Below are positions 1 to 7,986 of a stretch of DNA of 27,770 nucleotides, one piece after another; position 1 is the stretch's first letter; each line of letters opens with the position of its first letter. The stretch is from positions 1 to 27,770 of IMG/VR virus record IMGVR_UViG_3300042868_004482; one strand, 5' to 3'. The translations under genes were made by a program, and so were the position numbers. The notes below the pieces were generated by a model that had not been told where the DNA came from, did not search any database, and saw only the letters and a list, made by a program, of their open reading frames with translations. Source of the DNA: a virus.

Positions 1-14
1 GAGAGTTACCCAAA

Positions 15-182
15 ATGACCGCCTCACAAAAAGCTAAACAACTAGGCTGCAAGTCCTTAAAGCAAATCACAGACAAAACAGGAACGTCACTGCAAACGCT
101 AACAAACTGGCACCACAACAAGCCTGATTTGTTTTACGTGGTTTGTGTTGGCGTTGCTGCGTTGCAGTCTGCCGATGTTTGA
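15..182 (+). CDS. small helix-turn-helix-like protein, 55 aa
   Basis: Reads from ATG 15 to TGA 180-182. The frame stays open to the window edge, but ATG 15 follows a GAGAG ribosome-binding motif and gives the usual short size of this kind of protein. Residues 10-35 (beginning LGCKSLKQITDKTGTS) read as a helix-turn-helix, and the following NWHHNKPDLF segment recalls small phage proteins that follow a recognition helix with a Trp/Asn-Lys-Pro motif. A DNA-binding role is inferred from this pattern only. The fold is plausible and the target is unknown. Confidence 0.6.
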   Translation: MTASQKAKQLGCKSLKQITDKTGTSLQTLTNWHHNKPDLFYVVCVGVAALQSADV

Positions 183-215
183 ACTATGCTCACCTTCCGC
201 GCCGCACCTTACATG

Positions 216-249
216 CTACAGAGATGTAGCTCCTTTAACTTTGGAGCTA
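216..249 (+). promoter_or_regulatory. two overlapping hairpins, one covering the ribosome-binding site of the next gene
   Basis: TAGCTCC (227-233) pairs perfectly with GGAGCTA (243-249) across a 9-nt loop. The 3' arm contains the GGAG Shine-Dalgarno sequence for ATG 254. A second perfect hairpin, CTACA (216-220) with TGTAG (225-229) closed by a GAGA loop, shares bases 227-229 with the first, so the two compete at their junction. Translational control of the 254 gene is inferred. Confidence 0.45.
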
Positions 250-253
250 TGAT

Positions 254-691
254 ATGAACAAACCTACTTATGAAGAGCTGTTAAGCCAGCGAGACCATTT
301 CAAAAACGGCATGGCTGAGTTGCAAGATATTATTGACAAAATGCAGCCTGAGCGTGATGCGTTTGCTATCAGACTGGAAGATTCAGAAAGCCAATACAGC
401 GAGTTGCATGATAGAAATTCTGCACTGGCTGCACAGGTTGAATTAATGCGGTCAGCGTTAGAATTGGCGTTTATTAGTGTAAAAACTTGCTATAAGCAAG
501 ACTTGGCACCGTTTAGCGATGTTGTCACTGTAGAGAAAGCCATTAAATTAAAACCAGCGGCATGCTTAGCGCAGGTGAAGGTTGATGTTGTGCATGATTT
601 TGTTAATTATGTTGTTGATAACGATTTATCAAATACTTTAGAAGCCGCAGCCTTTCAGTTCGGCCTTATTAATAAAGGCGACAAACCATGA
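254..691 (+). CDS. coiled-coil phage protein of unknown function, 145 aa
   Basis: ATG 254 follows GGAGC at 243-247 with good spacing. Residues 5-70 are charged and heptad-like (YEELLSQRDHFKNGM onward), as in many early-region phage proteins with an N-terminal coiled coil. The C-terminal half is more globular with hydrophobic patches. The stop overlaps the start of the next gene (ATGA at 688), so the two are translationally coupled. I do not recognise a catalytic motif. It is certainly coding by length, start signal and tight packing. Confidence 0.8.
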   Translation: MNKPTYEELLSQRDHFKNGMAELQDIIDKMQPERDAFAIRLEDSESQYSELHDRNSALAAQVELMRSALELAFISVKTCYKQDLAPFSDVVTVEKAIKLKPAACLAQVKVDVVHDFVNYVVDNDLSNTLEAAAFQFGLINKGDKP

Positions 692-861
692 AAACATACA
701 CAATTGCAGCAACAACCAGAGCAGGCAATTACATTCAAACTCAAACAAGCGCAACCAGCATGAAAGGAGCGATTGAGAATTTTATATACGACTTGGCTAT
801 TGGCCATGCGACGCTAATGGAAGAGGTTGTTGAGTTGGATATTACGGAGATAGTGGAATGA
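688..861 (+). CDS. small hypothetical phage protein, 57 aa
   Basis: ATG 688 lies in an ATGA overlap with the upstream gene, and the stop (859-861) overlaps the next ATG at 858. The protein starts MKTYTIAATTRAGNYIQ and ends in a strongly acidic stretch (EEVVELDITEIVE), suggesting a small alpha/beta fold. No function is recognised. The coupled position inside a run of overlapping genes is the main evidence that it is expressed. Confidence 0.65.
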   Translation: MKTYTIAATTRAGNYIQTQTSATSMKGAIENFIYDLAIGHATLMEEVVELDITEIVE

Positions 862-959
862 AGCCACTACCATATGAAGAAATGATGTTACTGCTAAAGG
901 TTATAGCCGCGTTTTTTATTGTCGCTTTTTGCTTAGTAGCTTGGGTGTTAATATATTAA
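858..959 (+). CDS. single-span membrane peptide, 33 aa
   Basis: Starts at ATG 858 overlapping the previous stop. A short N-terminal cytoplasmic segment (MKPLPYEEMMLLLK) is followed by about 18 hydrophobic residues (VIAAFFIVAFCLVAWVLI), then TAA. It is one transmembrane helix and little else. Function is unknown. Overlap coupling and the clean hydrophobic segment support it as a real gene. Confidence 0.55.
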   Translation: MKPLPYEEMMLLLKVIAAFFIVAFCLVAWVLIY

Positions 960-987
960 TGATATCTACAGAGCGGGAGCGCTACGA

Positions 988-1146
988 ATGAGCAAATCAA
1001 TTTACTGCCCTATCTGCGGAAGAGACATAGAGCCAGAAAACGCTGAAGAGGTTGAGCTTGGCGAGAATGACGGTTATATTTACGTACATGATGATATTCC
1101 GCATGAAGAAGATGATTTAAAATCACTATTTACCGGAATCCAGTAG
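988..1146 (+). CDS. small zinc-ribbon-like protein, 52 aa
   Basis: ATG 988 follows a GGGAG ribosome-binding site at 975-979. The N-terminus carries a CPICG knuckle (residues 8-12), followed by a very acidic body with a YVHDDIPHEEDD segment. Only one CxxC pair is present, with His residues that could complete a metal site, so zinc binding is possible but unproven. The gene ends on the 5' arm of an intrinsic terminator, making it the last gene of its operon. Confidence 0.65.
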   Translation: MSKSIYCPICGRDIEPENAEEVELGENDGYIYVHDDIPHEEDDLKSLFTGIQ

Positions 1147-1168
1147 CCGCCTAACAAGCGGCTTTTTT
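1145..1168 (+). terminator. intrinsic terminator
   Basis: AGCCGC (1145-1150) pairs with GCGGCT (1158-1163) around a 7-nt loop, followed by a run of T to 1168. It separates the small-gene block from the packaging genes. Confidence 0.85.
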
Positions 1169-1183
1169 CATTGCGCAAGATAA

Positions 1184-1191
1184 GCTATACT
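1184..1191 (+). promoter_or_regulatory. probable promoter -10 for the packaging operon
   Basis: GCTATACT at 1184-1191 contains TATACT, a good -10, 18 bp before ATG 1209. The -35 position holds only the T-run of the preceding terminator. GCTA before the -10 recurs at the other inter-block promoters (7533, 9657, 16471). Confidence 0.4.
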
Positions 1192-1208
1192 CAAGCAACC
1201 CAAATAAA

Positions 1209-1664
1209 ATGGCAGTTAACGATTATAACATGACATTTACATCTGAGAGACAGCCAGACCCAGAAGACCGTGCACGCAGAGGCTTAGGCGCGAAAACATT
1301 AATGCTTGACGCTATCGAGTCAGAATGCGGCAGCAAGGATGAGTTCTTTCGCAGAGTTGTGCAGATTGGCCTTGGTGAGAATGGAGCGCCACCAGTGCCA
1401 ATGCTGATAAGTGAAGCATTAAAGCGCGTAGAGCCTCCGCTAAAGCCGTCAGGCGAAAGAATCAAACTAGATATACCAGAAGGCGCAACGCACGAGCAAA
1501 AGGCTCTGGTTGTGTTCCACGGCGTATCTGATGGCAATCTGACGCCAGAGCAGGGGCAAATGCTGATTGGCATGATTAAAGACACCATCACCATCAGCGA
1601 ATCAACCGAATTAATCAAGCGCCTTGATGCGCTGGAGGCTGCGCTTGCGAAGGCTAACAAGTAG
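1209..1664 (+). CDS. terS: terminase small subunit, DUF5681-like
   Basis: A 151-residue protein directly upstream of the large terminase. Its middle (GERIKLDIPEGATHEQKA) and C-terminal part (SDGNLTPEQGQMLIGMIKD, then a helical LEAALAKANK end) resemble small terminase proteins of the DUF5681 type, which bind the packaging start site on concatemeric DNA and hand it to TerL. ATG 1209 is used; the proposed -10 lies 18 bp upstream, so the leader would be short or absent. The 3' end overlaps the likely start of the large subunit. The assignment rests on pattern and position. Confidence 0.7.
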   Translation: MAVNDYNMTFTSERQPDPEDRARRGLGAKTLMLDAIESECGSKDEFFRRVVQIGLGENGAPPVPMLISEALKRVEPPLKPSGERIKLDIPEGATHEQKALVVFHGVSDGNLTPEQGQMLIGMIKDTITISESTELIKRLDALEAALAKANK

Positions 1665-3303
1665 CAAGCTTGAGGCGCTGGAGCAACAGCTTGTTTCAGT
1701 GACTACAGATAAAACATTCAACACCACGTTTGGCATTGTCTGCCCGAAAGATGGTCACATCTACAGCCTAGAGTATCTGAACGGCGAATGGCAGCGAACA
1801 GATAAAAAGCCTGACGTTTTCATAGCCTCAAAGCTTGAGCGCGTCTTACGTACTCACAAGCGCTTTGTTGTGGTCATCGGCGGTAGGGGTTCGGGAAAAT
1901 CGGTACAGCTTATTGATATTGCAATGGCTGGCGTTAAAGATTTATCCGACAAGGTTTACTGCCTTCGGGAGTTTCAAAACTCGCTTGAGGACTCAGTACA
2001 CAGCCTGATAACGTCAGAATATGACCGTCTCGGTATGACTGGCTTCAGCACTCAAAACAACGTCATTCAGCACGAATCAGGCGGGGCTTTTAAGTTTAAA
2101 GGATTGGCGCGTAATCCTGCCAGTATCAAGTCAGCAGCAGGCTTTCGCCGCTTCCTTATCGAAGAAGCGCAAACCATCAGCGCTGAGTCACTGAAAGAGC
2201 TAACACCAACAGCGCGAAACAAAGCCAAGGCAGGCTTGCCGCAGCGCTTTCTAGTTAACACTGAGGAAGAAGAAAACGCAGAGATTGACCAGCTCAACAA
2301 GGTTCAGTTGATATTCATCGGCAACCCTGGCAGCAGTGAAGATCCATTTTCACAGCGCTTCATTGAGCCATTTGCAGATAAGCTCTTGTCAGATGGTTAC
2401 TATGAGGATGATTTACATCTTATCGTGGTGATGAACTACTCAGACAATCCGTGGTTCGAGGACTCAGGCTTGGAGGGTGAAAGGCAGTTCGACTTAACCA
2501 ATCTACCACGCGCACTATACGACCACATCTGGCAAGGTAAGTACAACGACAGCGTGGATAACGCCATTATTCCATCAGAATGGTTCGATGCCTGCATTGA
2601 CGCACACGAGAAACTTAACTTCAAGAAGCGAGGCAGTAAGGTATTGGCGTTCGACCCTGCGGACACTGGACCAGATGCGAAGGGTTACGCATTGCGTCAT
2701 GGTGTTGTGTTCACTGACGTTGGCGAGATTGAGCAACCAGACATAAACACCGCACTAGATGCAGCCGCAGACATGGCAATAACAGAATCGGTTGACCTGT
2801 TTACGTGGGACTGTGATGGCATGGGTGTTGGACTGAAGCGAGAAGTTGATACATGGATGGCGCCGAAGCAGATACAGACAAGGCAGTTCAGGGGCAGCAA
2901 CTCGCCGGATAACAAGGATTCGATTTATCAGCCTGTCGATAATCAGCAGAAGCAGAAAACCAACGGCGAAACATTTAAGAATAAACGCGCACAAAACTAT
3001 TGGTTATTGCGCGACAGGTGCTACAGGACTTACAGAGCGGTAGTTCACGGCGAATACTCTGACCCCGACGATTTGATTAGTTTTAGCTCAAGCATTAAAC
3101 TACTACAGAAATTACGCTCAGAGCTTTGCCGCATACCAAAGAAGCCAAACGGCTCAGGCTTGATACAGATTATGAGCAAACAAGATATGCTGTCATTGCA
3201 CATCAGAAGCCCTAACATGGCAGACAGTGTAATGATGGCGCTAGATAACCCCGAGCTTGCAGAAGCAATCGACTTCTCAGAAGGATTTAAATCATTATGG
3301 TAA
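1627..3303 (+). CDS. terL: terminase large subunit (packaging ATPase and nuclease)
   Basis: The DNA-packaging motor. Counting from ATG 1627 (558 aa), Walker A GGRGSGKS is at residues 85-92 and the Walker B-like FLIEEA at 176-181. The nuclease domain shows candidate metal ligands in VLAFDPADTG (D343, D346), FTWDCDG (about 395-397) and a late Asp in MADSVMMAL (about 533). The start is uncertain: TTG 1624/ATG 1627 overlap terS by about 38 bp and lack a good ribosome-binding site, and GTG 1699 would give a shorter protein of 534 residues that keeps all motifs. The stop overlaps the portal start (ATGGTAA). P22 gp2 is the functional counterpart. Confidence 0.95.
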   Translation: MRWRLRLRRLTSSKLEALEQQLVSVTTDKTFNTTFGIVCPKDGHIYSLEYLNGEWQRTDKKPDVFIASKLERVLRTHKRFVVVIGGRGSGKSVQLIDIAMAGVKDLSDKVYCLREFQNSLEDSVHSLITSEYDRLGMTGFSTQNNVIQHESGGAFKFKGLARNPASIKSAAGFRRFLIEEAQTISAESLKELTPTARNKAKAGLPQRFLVNTEEEENAEIDQLNKVQLIFIGNPGSSEDPFSQRFIEPFADKLLSDGYYEDDLHLIVVMNYSDNPWFEDSGLEGERQFDLTNLPRALYDHIWQGKYNDSVDNAIIPSEWFDACIDAHEKLNFKKRGSKVLAFDPADTGPDAKGYALRHGVVFTDVGEIEQPDINTALDAAADMAITESVDLFTWDCDGMGVGLKREVDTWMAPKQIQTRQFRGSNSPDNKDSIYQPVDNQQKQKTNGETFKNKRAQNYWLLRDRCYRTYRAVVHGEYSDPDDLISFSSSIKLLQKLRSELCRIPKKPNGSGLIQIMSKQDMLSLHIRSPNMADSVMMALDNPELAEAIDFSEGFKSLW

Positions 3304-5306
3304 AAGACTCAACGCAATGCTTAGAACGCTTTGCAAAGACTCAGGGCGAAAACTACGACTACAGAGAGCTGAGCCGCGAAGATGATCGCTTCTGCTTAGA
3401 GAAGGATGGTCAGTGGGAGGATAACGTTGTTCGCAATATGTCGGGACGCCCTCGCTATACCTTCGACAAAACCAACCCAGTCATCGAAGATATTATGTCT
3501 GAGGTTGAGGGCATGGACTTCGGCGCGCGAGTCAGACCAGCAGGCGGCGGAGCTACTAAAGAGCTTGCAGAGACTTACTCGGGCGTTATCCGCTACATCG
3601 AGAACATCAGCAACGCGCCAAACGTGTTACGCGCAGTGACTCGCAGGCAGATTCGCCGCGGTGTTGATTTCATCCGACTTAAAACAGATTGGTCTGGTGA
3701 GTCAGGCTTTCATCAAGATATATTCATTAAAGACGTTAAAGACTCCATCAACCGCGTTTGGTTGGGCTATCACGAAGAACAAGACGGCTCTGATGCTGAT
3801 GAGGGCTGGCAGGTTCACGCCATGCTTCCTGAAGACTTTGAAGAGATGTACGGGCGAAAGTGCAAGTCAATCGGCATTGGCCAAGAGTCGCAGATTGGTG
3901 AGCAGGACTATAAACCTGAATTGGCTTTATACCTTGAATACCTTTACAAAAAGCCATACAAGAAAACTATCGCGTTGATGAGCGACGGCAGCGAGATTGA
4001 GATTACTAAGGAAACATCATCCGTACTGGATGAGCTGATGATGAAGGGCGTCACAGAAGTGCGCCGCAGAACCACGCAGAGCTTCAAGGTTTTTAGTCGC
4101 TTCTTAGATGCTGATGATTGGCTTGGCTCAGAGCTTGAAACGGTTTGGTGTTCAATCCCCATCATTCCTGTTTATGGCAACTTTGAGGTTGTCGAAGGCA
4201 AGGTTATTTGGTCGGGCATCGTTCGCAGGCTGCAAGACCCGCAACGAACATACAATTACGCGCGCAGCAGAGAGATTGAAGAGGGTGCACTAGCCCCACG
4301 CCGCAAGCTGATGATGACTAAGAAGCAAGCAAGCGACAAAGACGTTATGCGCCAACTTCAAAACATGAACACAAGCGCAGACCCTGTGCAATTCTACGTG
4401 CCTGACGAGCAAGCGCCACAGCCATACGAAACGGCAGGACCACAGATTAACCCTAACCTCGCCAACACCGCGCAAGCTGCCGCCAATGACATTGTAGAAA
4501 CGTCAGGTATATTCTCCGCACAACAAGGACAGAACCCGCGCTATCAATCAGGATTTGCAATTGAGCAGATGATTAGCAAGGGCGACGCTAAGACTACTCG
4601 CTGGCTAAACAACACTGCCATTGCTTATCGCCGAGTTATGCTGATGCTGATTAAGGCTATCCCGAAGATTTACGACTCTGAGCGCGTAATCCGTATTGAA
4701 AACAACGACGGAACAGAAGAATCTGTTGAGCTTAACAAGGAAGTGATTGATTCTCAGACTGGCAAGGTGGTCAAGGTTAACGACTTATCGCAAGGCCAGT
4801 ATGCTGTCACGGTTGATTTGGACAGAGCCTACAAGTCCAAGCGCCAAGAGTCAGCAGAAAGGATGGTGCAGTTAGCGGCAGTTGACCCAAGCATTATGAT
4901 TGAAGCGGCGGATATTGTGTATGGCAACTTGGATGTCCCAGGTGCCGAGCAAATCAAAGAACGTAAACGCCTTGCGATGCTCAAAGCTGGTTTGATTCCT
5001 GACAGCCAAATGACTGACGAAGAAAAGCAGGAAGCCGATATTCTAATTCAGCAGCAACAGCAGCAAATGGCAATGCAGCAAGAGCAGCAAGCGCCAGTTA
5101 CTCAAGCGATGGTTGCTAACTATGAATCGATTATCCAAGAGCGTATGGCTAAGCTGATGCAAGAGCAGGAAAAGCTAGACCTGCAAAAGCAGAAACAGAT
5201 TGACGATGTAATGCTGAAGCTTACCGAGCTGGAGCAGAAGTATATGACGCAATTAAACGCTGAGGCTGCGGCAAACCGCCAAATTCTTGACACGCCAATT
5301 AATTGA
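3297..5306 (+). CDS. P22-type portal protein
   Basis: A 669-residue protein of the size and layout of the P22 gp1 portal family, which forms the dodecameric ring at the capsid vertex for DNA entry and exit. Support comes from the N-terminal region (YDYRELSREDDRFCL), the central IPIIPVYGN and QDPQRTYNYARS segments, and SGIFSAQQGQNPRYQSG. The last 120 residues are glutamine-rich and helical (ILIQQQQQQMAMQQEQQ), likely the C-terminal barrel or coiled coil. The gene overlaps terL by 7 bp. Confidence 0.92.
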   Translation: MVKDSTQCLERFAKTQGENYDYRELSREDDRFCLEKDGQWEDNVVRNMSGRPRYTFDKTNPVIEDIMSEVEGMDFGARVRPAGGGATKELAETYSGVIRYIENISNAPNVLRAVTRRQIRRGVDFIRLKTDWSGESGFHQDIFIKDVKDSINRVWLGYHEEQDGSDADEGWQVHAMLPEDFEEMYGRKCKSIGIGQESQIGEQDYKPELALYLEYLYKKPYKKTIALMSDGSEIEITKETSSVLDELMMKGVTEVRRRTTQSFKVFSRFLDADDWLGSELETVWCSIPIIPVYGNFEVVEGKVIWSGIVRRLQDPQRTYNYARSREIEEGALAPRRKLMMTKKQASDKDVMRQLQNMNTSADPVQFYVPDEQAPQPYETAGPQINPNLANTAQAAANDIVETSGIFSAQQGQNPRYQSGFAIEQMISKGDAKTTRWLNNTAIAYRRVMLMLIKAIPKIYDSERVIRIENNDGTEESVELNKEVIDSQTGKVVKVNDLSQGQYAVTVDLDRAYKSKRQESAERMVQLAAVDPSIMIEAADIVYGNLDVPGAEQIKERKRLAMLKAGLIPDSQMTDEEKQEADILIQQQQQQMAMQQEQQAPVTQAMVANYESIIQERMAKLMQEQEKLDLQKQKQIDDVMLKLTELEQKYMTQLNAEAAANRQILDTPIN

Positions 5307-5316
5307 CGCAATAATA

Positions 5317-5349
5317 AGCCAAACGGTACGACAGCGTTAACTGTCGGCT
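5317..5349 (+). promoter_or_regulatory. hairpin in the scaffold leader
   Basis: CGACAG (5329-5334) pairs with CTGTCG (5341-5346) across a 6-nt loop, and an alternative AGCC (5317-5320)/GGCT (5346-5349) helix shares one base. No T-run follows, so it is not a terminator. It sits in the 67-bp gap between portal and scaffold, 24 bp before the scaffold start, where it could influence mRNA stability or translation. The function is inferred. Confidence 0.35.
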
Positions 5350-5373
5350 TCGATAACCCATAAGGTGCTAGAC

Positions 5374-6207
5374 ATGACAGAGCTGCAACAGGATAACGAA
5401 TTCCCATACGACGACGATGTTGGTTTACAGATGGATTCTGAGCAACAAGACGACGAAACGGAAAGCGACAACCTTTCGGATTTCAGCCCCGAATCAGAAC
5501 CGGAAACTGAGACAAATGCCGAAGACCAGCCGCACAAGGCAGGTAATAAGCTGCAAGAGCGTTTAGACAAGCTGACTGCTGAAAAGTATGAAGCCAAACG
5601 CCAAGCGGCAGAGCTTGAAGCCAAGCTGAAAGCATATGAGAGCAAAGCAACGCCGACGGCACTGCCTGACGATTTAGCGCCGCCAGTATTACCCGAAGAT
5701 ACGTGGGATGCTGAGCAGATGCGCGAATATCACAAGCAAATGCTGGATTACAGCCGCAAAGTAGCAGCTTATGAGGCGCGAAACGCACTGAAATCTAACG
5801 AGCAGCAACGCAATCAAGATGCACAGCAACAGGCTAACGCTAAAGTGGTGCAAGGTTTTGCGCAAAGAGCATTGCAAAGCGGTATCAGCATTGAACAGTT
5901 AGAAGCTGCTGGTAACGGCTTGGTCAATGCAGGCTTAGCGCCAGAGCTTCAGATGTTGATTATGGAAGACGAAGCAGGGCCACAGATGGCGATGTACCTA
6001 GCTCGCAATCCAGACTTAGCGGCAGAAGTTTTGAGCCTTTCACCAACTAAAGCGGCAATCAAGCTCGCAACAACAGTTAAGGCTGCTGCCATTGCTGGCA
6101 AAGCCAAAGTAACACAAGCGCCAGACCCAATTCCAACAGGAAAGGCTGGTTCAATGCGGGAACGCGACGCTTTTGAAGCTCGCTATCCAAACGCCAAAAT
6201 AATTTAA
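5374..6207 (+). CDS. scaffolding protein
   Basis: A 277-residue protein between portal and coat, the position of P22 gp8. It has an acidic N-terminus (residues 5-60 rich in D/E), a coiled coil around residues 60-95 (LQERLDKLTAEKYEAKRQAA), an Ala/Gln-rich middle, and a basic C-terminal tail (MRERDAFEARYPNAK) such as scaffolds use to bind coat. ATG 5374 is preferred over GTG 5365 because AAGGTG at 5362-5367 is then a correctly spaced ribosome-binding site. It would guide procapsid assembly and leave before packaging. Confidence 0.85.
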   Translation: MTELQQDNEFPYDDDVGLQMDSEQQDDETESDNLSDFSPESEPETETNAEDQPHKAGNKLQERLDKLTAEKYEAKRQAAELEAKLKAYESKATPTALPDDLAPPVLPEDTWDAEQMREYHKQMLDYSRKVAAYEARNALKSNEQQRNQDAQQQANAKVVQGFAQRALQSGISIEQLEAAGNGLVNAGLAPELQMLIMEDEAGPQMAMYLARNPDLAAEVLSLSPTKAAIKLATTVKAAAIAGKAKVTQAPDPIPTGKAGSMRERDAFEARYPNAKII

Positions 6208-6219
6208 GGAAGTTCTGTC

Positions 6220-7485
6220 ATGCCTAATAACTATCAAGGTAATACCAATAAGAAGCTGCTGAAGTCTTTTACTAAAAACTTTATGGCTGATGTTGTTGTA
6301 GCAAAAACCGTAGAGCGTCAAATCCTTGTCGGTGATTACGACAACTCAACAGGCGGTCAAGTTGCAATGAAGCGCGGCGTACAATACACGCCAATCCGCT
6401 CAAACGACGGTGACTTGTCAGGCGGCACTCGCAACCCAGTGCGCGTTGGTCAGGTAATCGGTGAGGTTGGTCAGTACATCACTGTACTGGTCGAAAACAA
6501 GCACATCGAAGAAGCTTTAGAAACTGACCAGTTAGACCAAATCTTGGCACCTGCTGCTACAGATATGGCTATCGCGTTAGAGTCTGAGTTAGTCGCTCGC
6601 ATGGTTAACAATGCCGCGTTAGTGTCTGGCACTAAAGGCCAGTCAGTGAACAAGTGGTCAGACGTTGCCCGCGCTGGTGCATTGATGAAAGAAGTAGGCG
6701 CACCTGCTGGCGAGCGCTACTCAGTTATCAGTAACTTCGAAGAAGTATCATTAGCTAACGTGCAGTCAGGCTTAGGTAACAACAACAACGCTACCGAAGC
6801 GTGGGACACTGCAACAGTTCGTGAGCGCTTCGCTGGCTTCGACCGCGTGCTGACGTCCAATAACTTGGCTCAGTACACTCAAGGTACAGCAACCGCTGCT
6901 GCCCTGTCTGCTACGCCAATCGCTACTTACACGCAGTATAAAGACAGCTACAAGATGACTCTGGCTCTGTCAGGTGTAACTCCTGCGACTGGCACATTCA
7001 AAGCTGGTCAGCAAATCCAAGTTGCCGCATCGTTACTGGTTAACATGCGCAACCAAAAGATTCTGCGCGAAGGCACGGCAGGCGTGCCAATCACTCTGAC
7101 AGTGCTAGCTGATGCAACTGCTGCTGGTGGTGTAGTTAACTTGCAGGTTTCTGGTGCAGCAATCATCGAAGCTGGCGTTGACTCATCTTACAACACGGTA
7201 AGCCGCGCCTTGGCGTCTGGTGATGCTCTGGTGTTCTTGGGTGCAGCGTCAAGCGTTCAGCGCCCAGGCTTGTTCTATCATAAAGGCTTCTTCGGTTTAG
7301 GCTCAGTCCAACTGCCGAAGCTGCACTCCATTGATAGTAACGTAATCAACGTCGAAGGCTTCTCGATTCGGGTTCATAAGTTCAGCGATGGCATTGGTAA
7401 CAAGCAGTTTTATCGGTTCGATCTGCTCCCTACCTTCGCCTGCTTTAACCCATTCCTCGGCGGTCAGTTACACGGCACAGTGTAA
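6220..7485 (+). CDS. major capsid protein, P22 coat-like
   Basis: 421 residues, close to the 430 of P22 gp5, with GGAAG upstream of ATG 6220. Segments such as MALESELVARMVNNA-like helix (around residues 113-128), RERFAGFDRVLTSNNL (about 205-220) and the C-terminal FACFNPFLGGQ fit the coat family. The Ala/Thr-rich region from about residue 222 to 335 corresponds to the inserted telokin-like I-domain of P22 coat. Codon use is even and biased as expected for a highly expressed gene. It is followed by a strong terminator, so it ends the packaging/head operon. Confidence 0.92.
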   Translation: MPNNYQGNTNKKLLKSFTKNFMADVVVAKTVERQILVGDYDNSTGGQVAMKRGVQYTPIRSNDGDLSGGTRNPVRVGQVIGEVGQYITVLVENKHIEEALETDQLDQILAPAATDMAIALESELVARMVNNAALVSGTKGQSVNKWSDVARAGALMKEVGAPAGERYSVISNFEEVSLANVQSGLGNNNNATEAWDTATVRERFAGFDRVLTSNNLAQYTQGTATAAALSATPIATYTQYKDSYKMTLALSGVTPATGTFKAGQQIQVAASLLVNMRNQKILREGTAGVPITLTVLADATAAGGVVNLQVSGAAIIEAGVDSSYNTVSRALASGDALVFLGAASSVQRPGLFYHKGFFGLGSVQLPKLHSIDSNVINVEGFSIRVHKFSDGIGNKQFYRFDLLPTFACFNPFLGGQLHGTV

Positions 7486-7501
7486 CAACCAGCTAGACTA
7501 C

Positions 7502-7529
7502 AAAGGGGTGCTATATGCGCCCCTTTTTT
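7502..7529 (+). terminator. intrinsic terminator after the coat gene
   Basis: AAAGGGG (7502-7508) pairs with CCCCTTT (7520-7526), extended by TGC/GCG around a 5-nt loop, with T to 7529. A -10 element follows within 6 bp. Confidence 0.88.
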
Positions 7530-7531
7530 AT

Positions 7532-7540
7532 TGCTATACT
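7532..7540 (+). promoter_or_regulatory. extended -10 promoter for the gp4/fibre block
   Basis: TGCTATACT is an extended -10 (TGn plus TATACT), 20 bp before ATG 7561. No good -35 exists because the terminator stem occupies that space, which suits an extended -10 promoter. Confidence 0.5.
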
Positions 7541-7560
7541 GTACAAAACGAGGGCGCACC

Positions 7561-7983
7561 ATGATTACAAAATCTCACATCGTAGACGGCGCATTGCAGC
7601 ACTTAGCTGTTGAGGGCTTACTACTGCAACCAATGGCATCTGACCAGCAATCAGCCATTCAGCATTTAGACGATTTAGCCGCATCATATACAGAAATGGG
7701 TATGGACACTGGCTACATCCAACCGCTAGTGTATGGCTCAAGCTCTGGCGCTGATGATGCTGGTATTAATGCTGGCTTAGCTGGACCATTAAAGGTAATG
7801 CTTGCCGCATACATCGCCACAATGTACGGCAAAGGCTTTAATGCGCAGCTAGTGTCATGGGCTGAACGCATGCTCACACAGCTTACAGTGTCGCCTGTGG
7901 GTGATTCTAGCTATCCATCAACGCTGCCAGTTGGCTCTGGTAATTATGATGGTCCAAACACTGATGTTTTTTATAGGGGCTAA
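7561..7983 (+). CDS. P22 gp4-like head-tail connector (tail accessory factor)
   Basis: A 140-residue protein aligning by eye with P22 gp4 over its length. Shared features are an N-terminal helix region (TKSHIVDGALQHLAVEG), a central DDLAASYTEMGMDTGYI stretch and the C-terminal YPSTLPVGSGN (P22 has YPSRMPTGSGN). gp4 lengthens the portal and binds gp10, holding packaged DNA. ATG 7561 with GAGGG upstream is preferred to a TTG at 7531, which would lie in the promoter. It is shorter than P22 gp4 (166 aa), mostly at the C-terminus. Confidence 0.85.
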   Translation: MITKSHIVDGALQHLAVEGLLLQPMASDQQSAIQHLDDLAASYTEMGMDTGYIQPLVYGSSSGADDAGINAGLAGPLKVMLAAYIATMYGKGFNAQLVSWAERMLTQLTVSPVGDSSYPSTLPVGSGNYDGPNTDVFYRG

Positions 7984-7986
7984 ATC

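Noticed and set aside
1223-1660. Minus-strand open frame of 145 codons opposite terS
   Set aside because: Ser/Pro/Ala-rich shadow of the terS reading frame without any start signal.
5317-5349. Terminator before the scaffold gene
   Set aside because: The hairpin is good but lacks a T-run, and terminating between portal and scaffold would make little sense; kept only as a possible mRNA structure.
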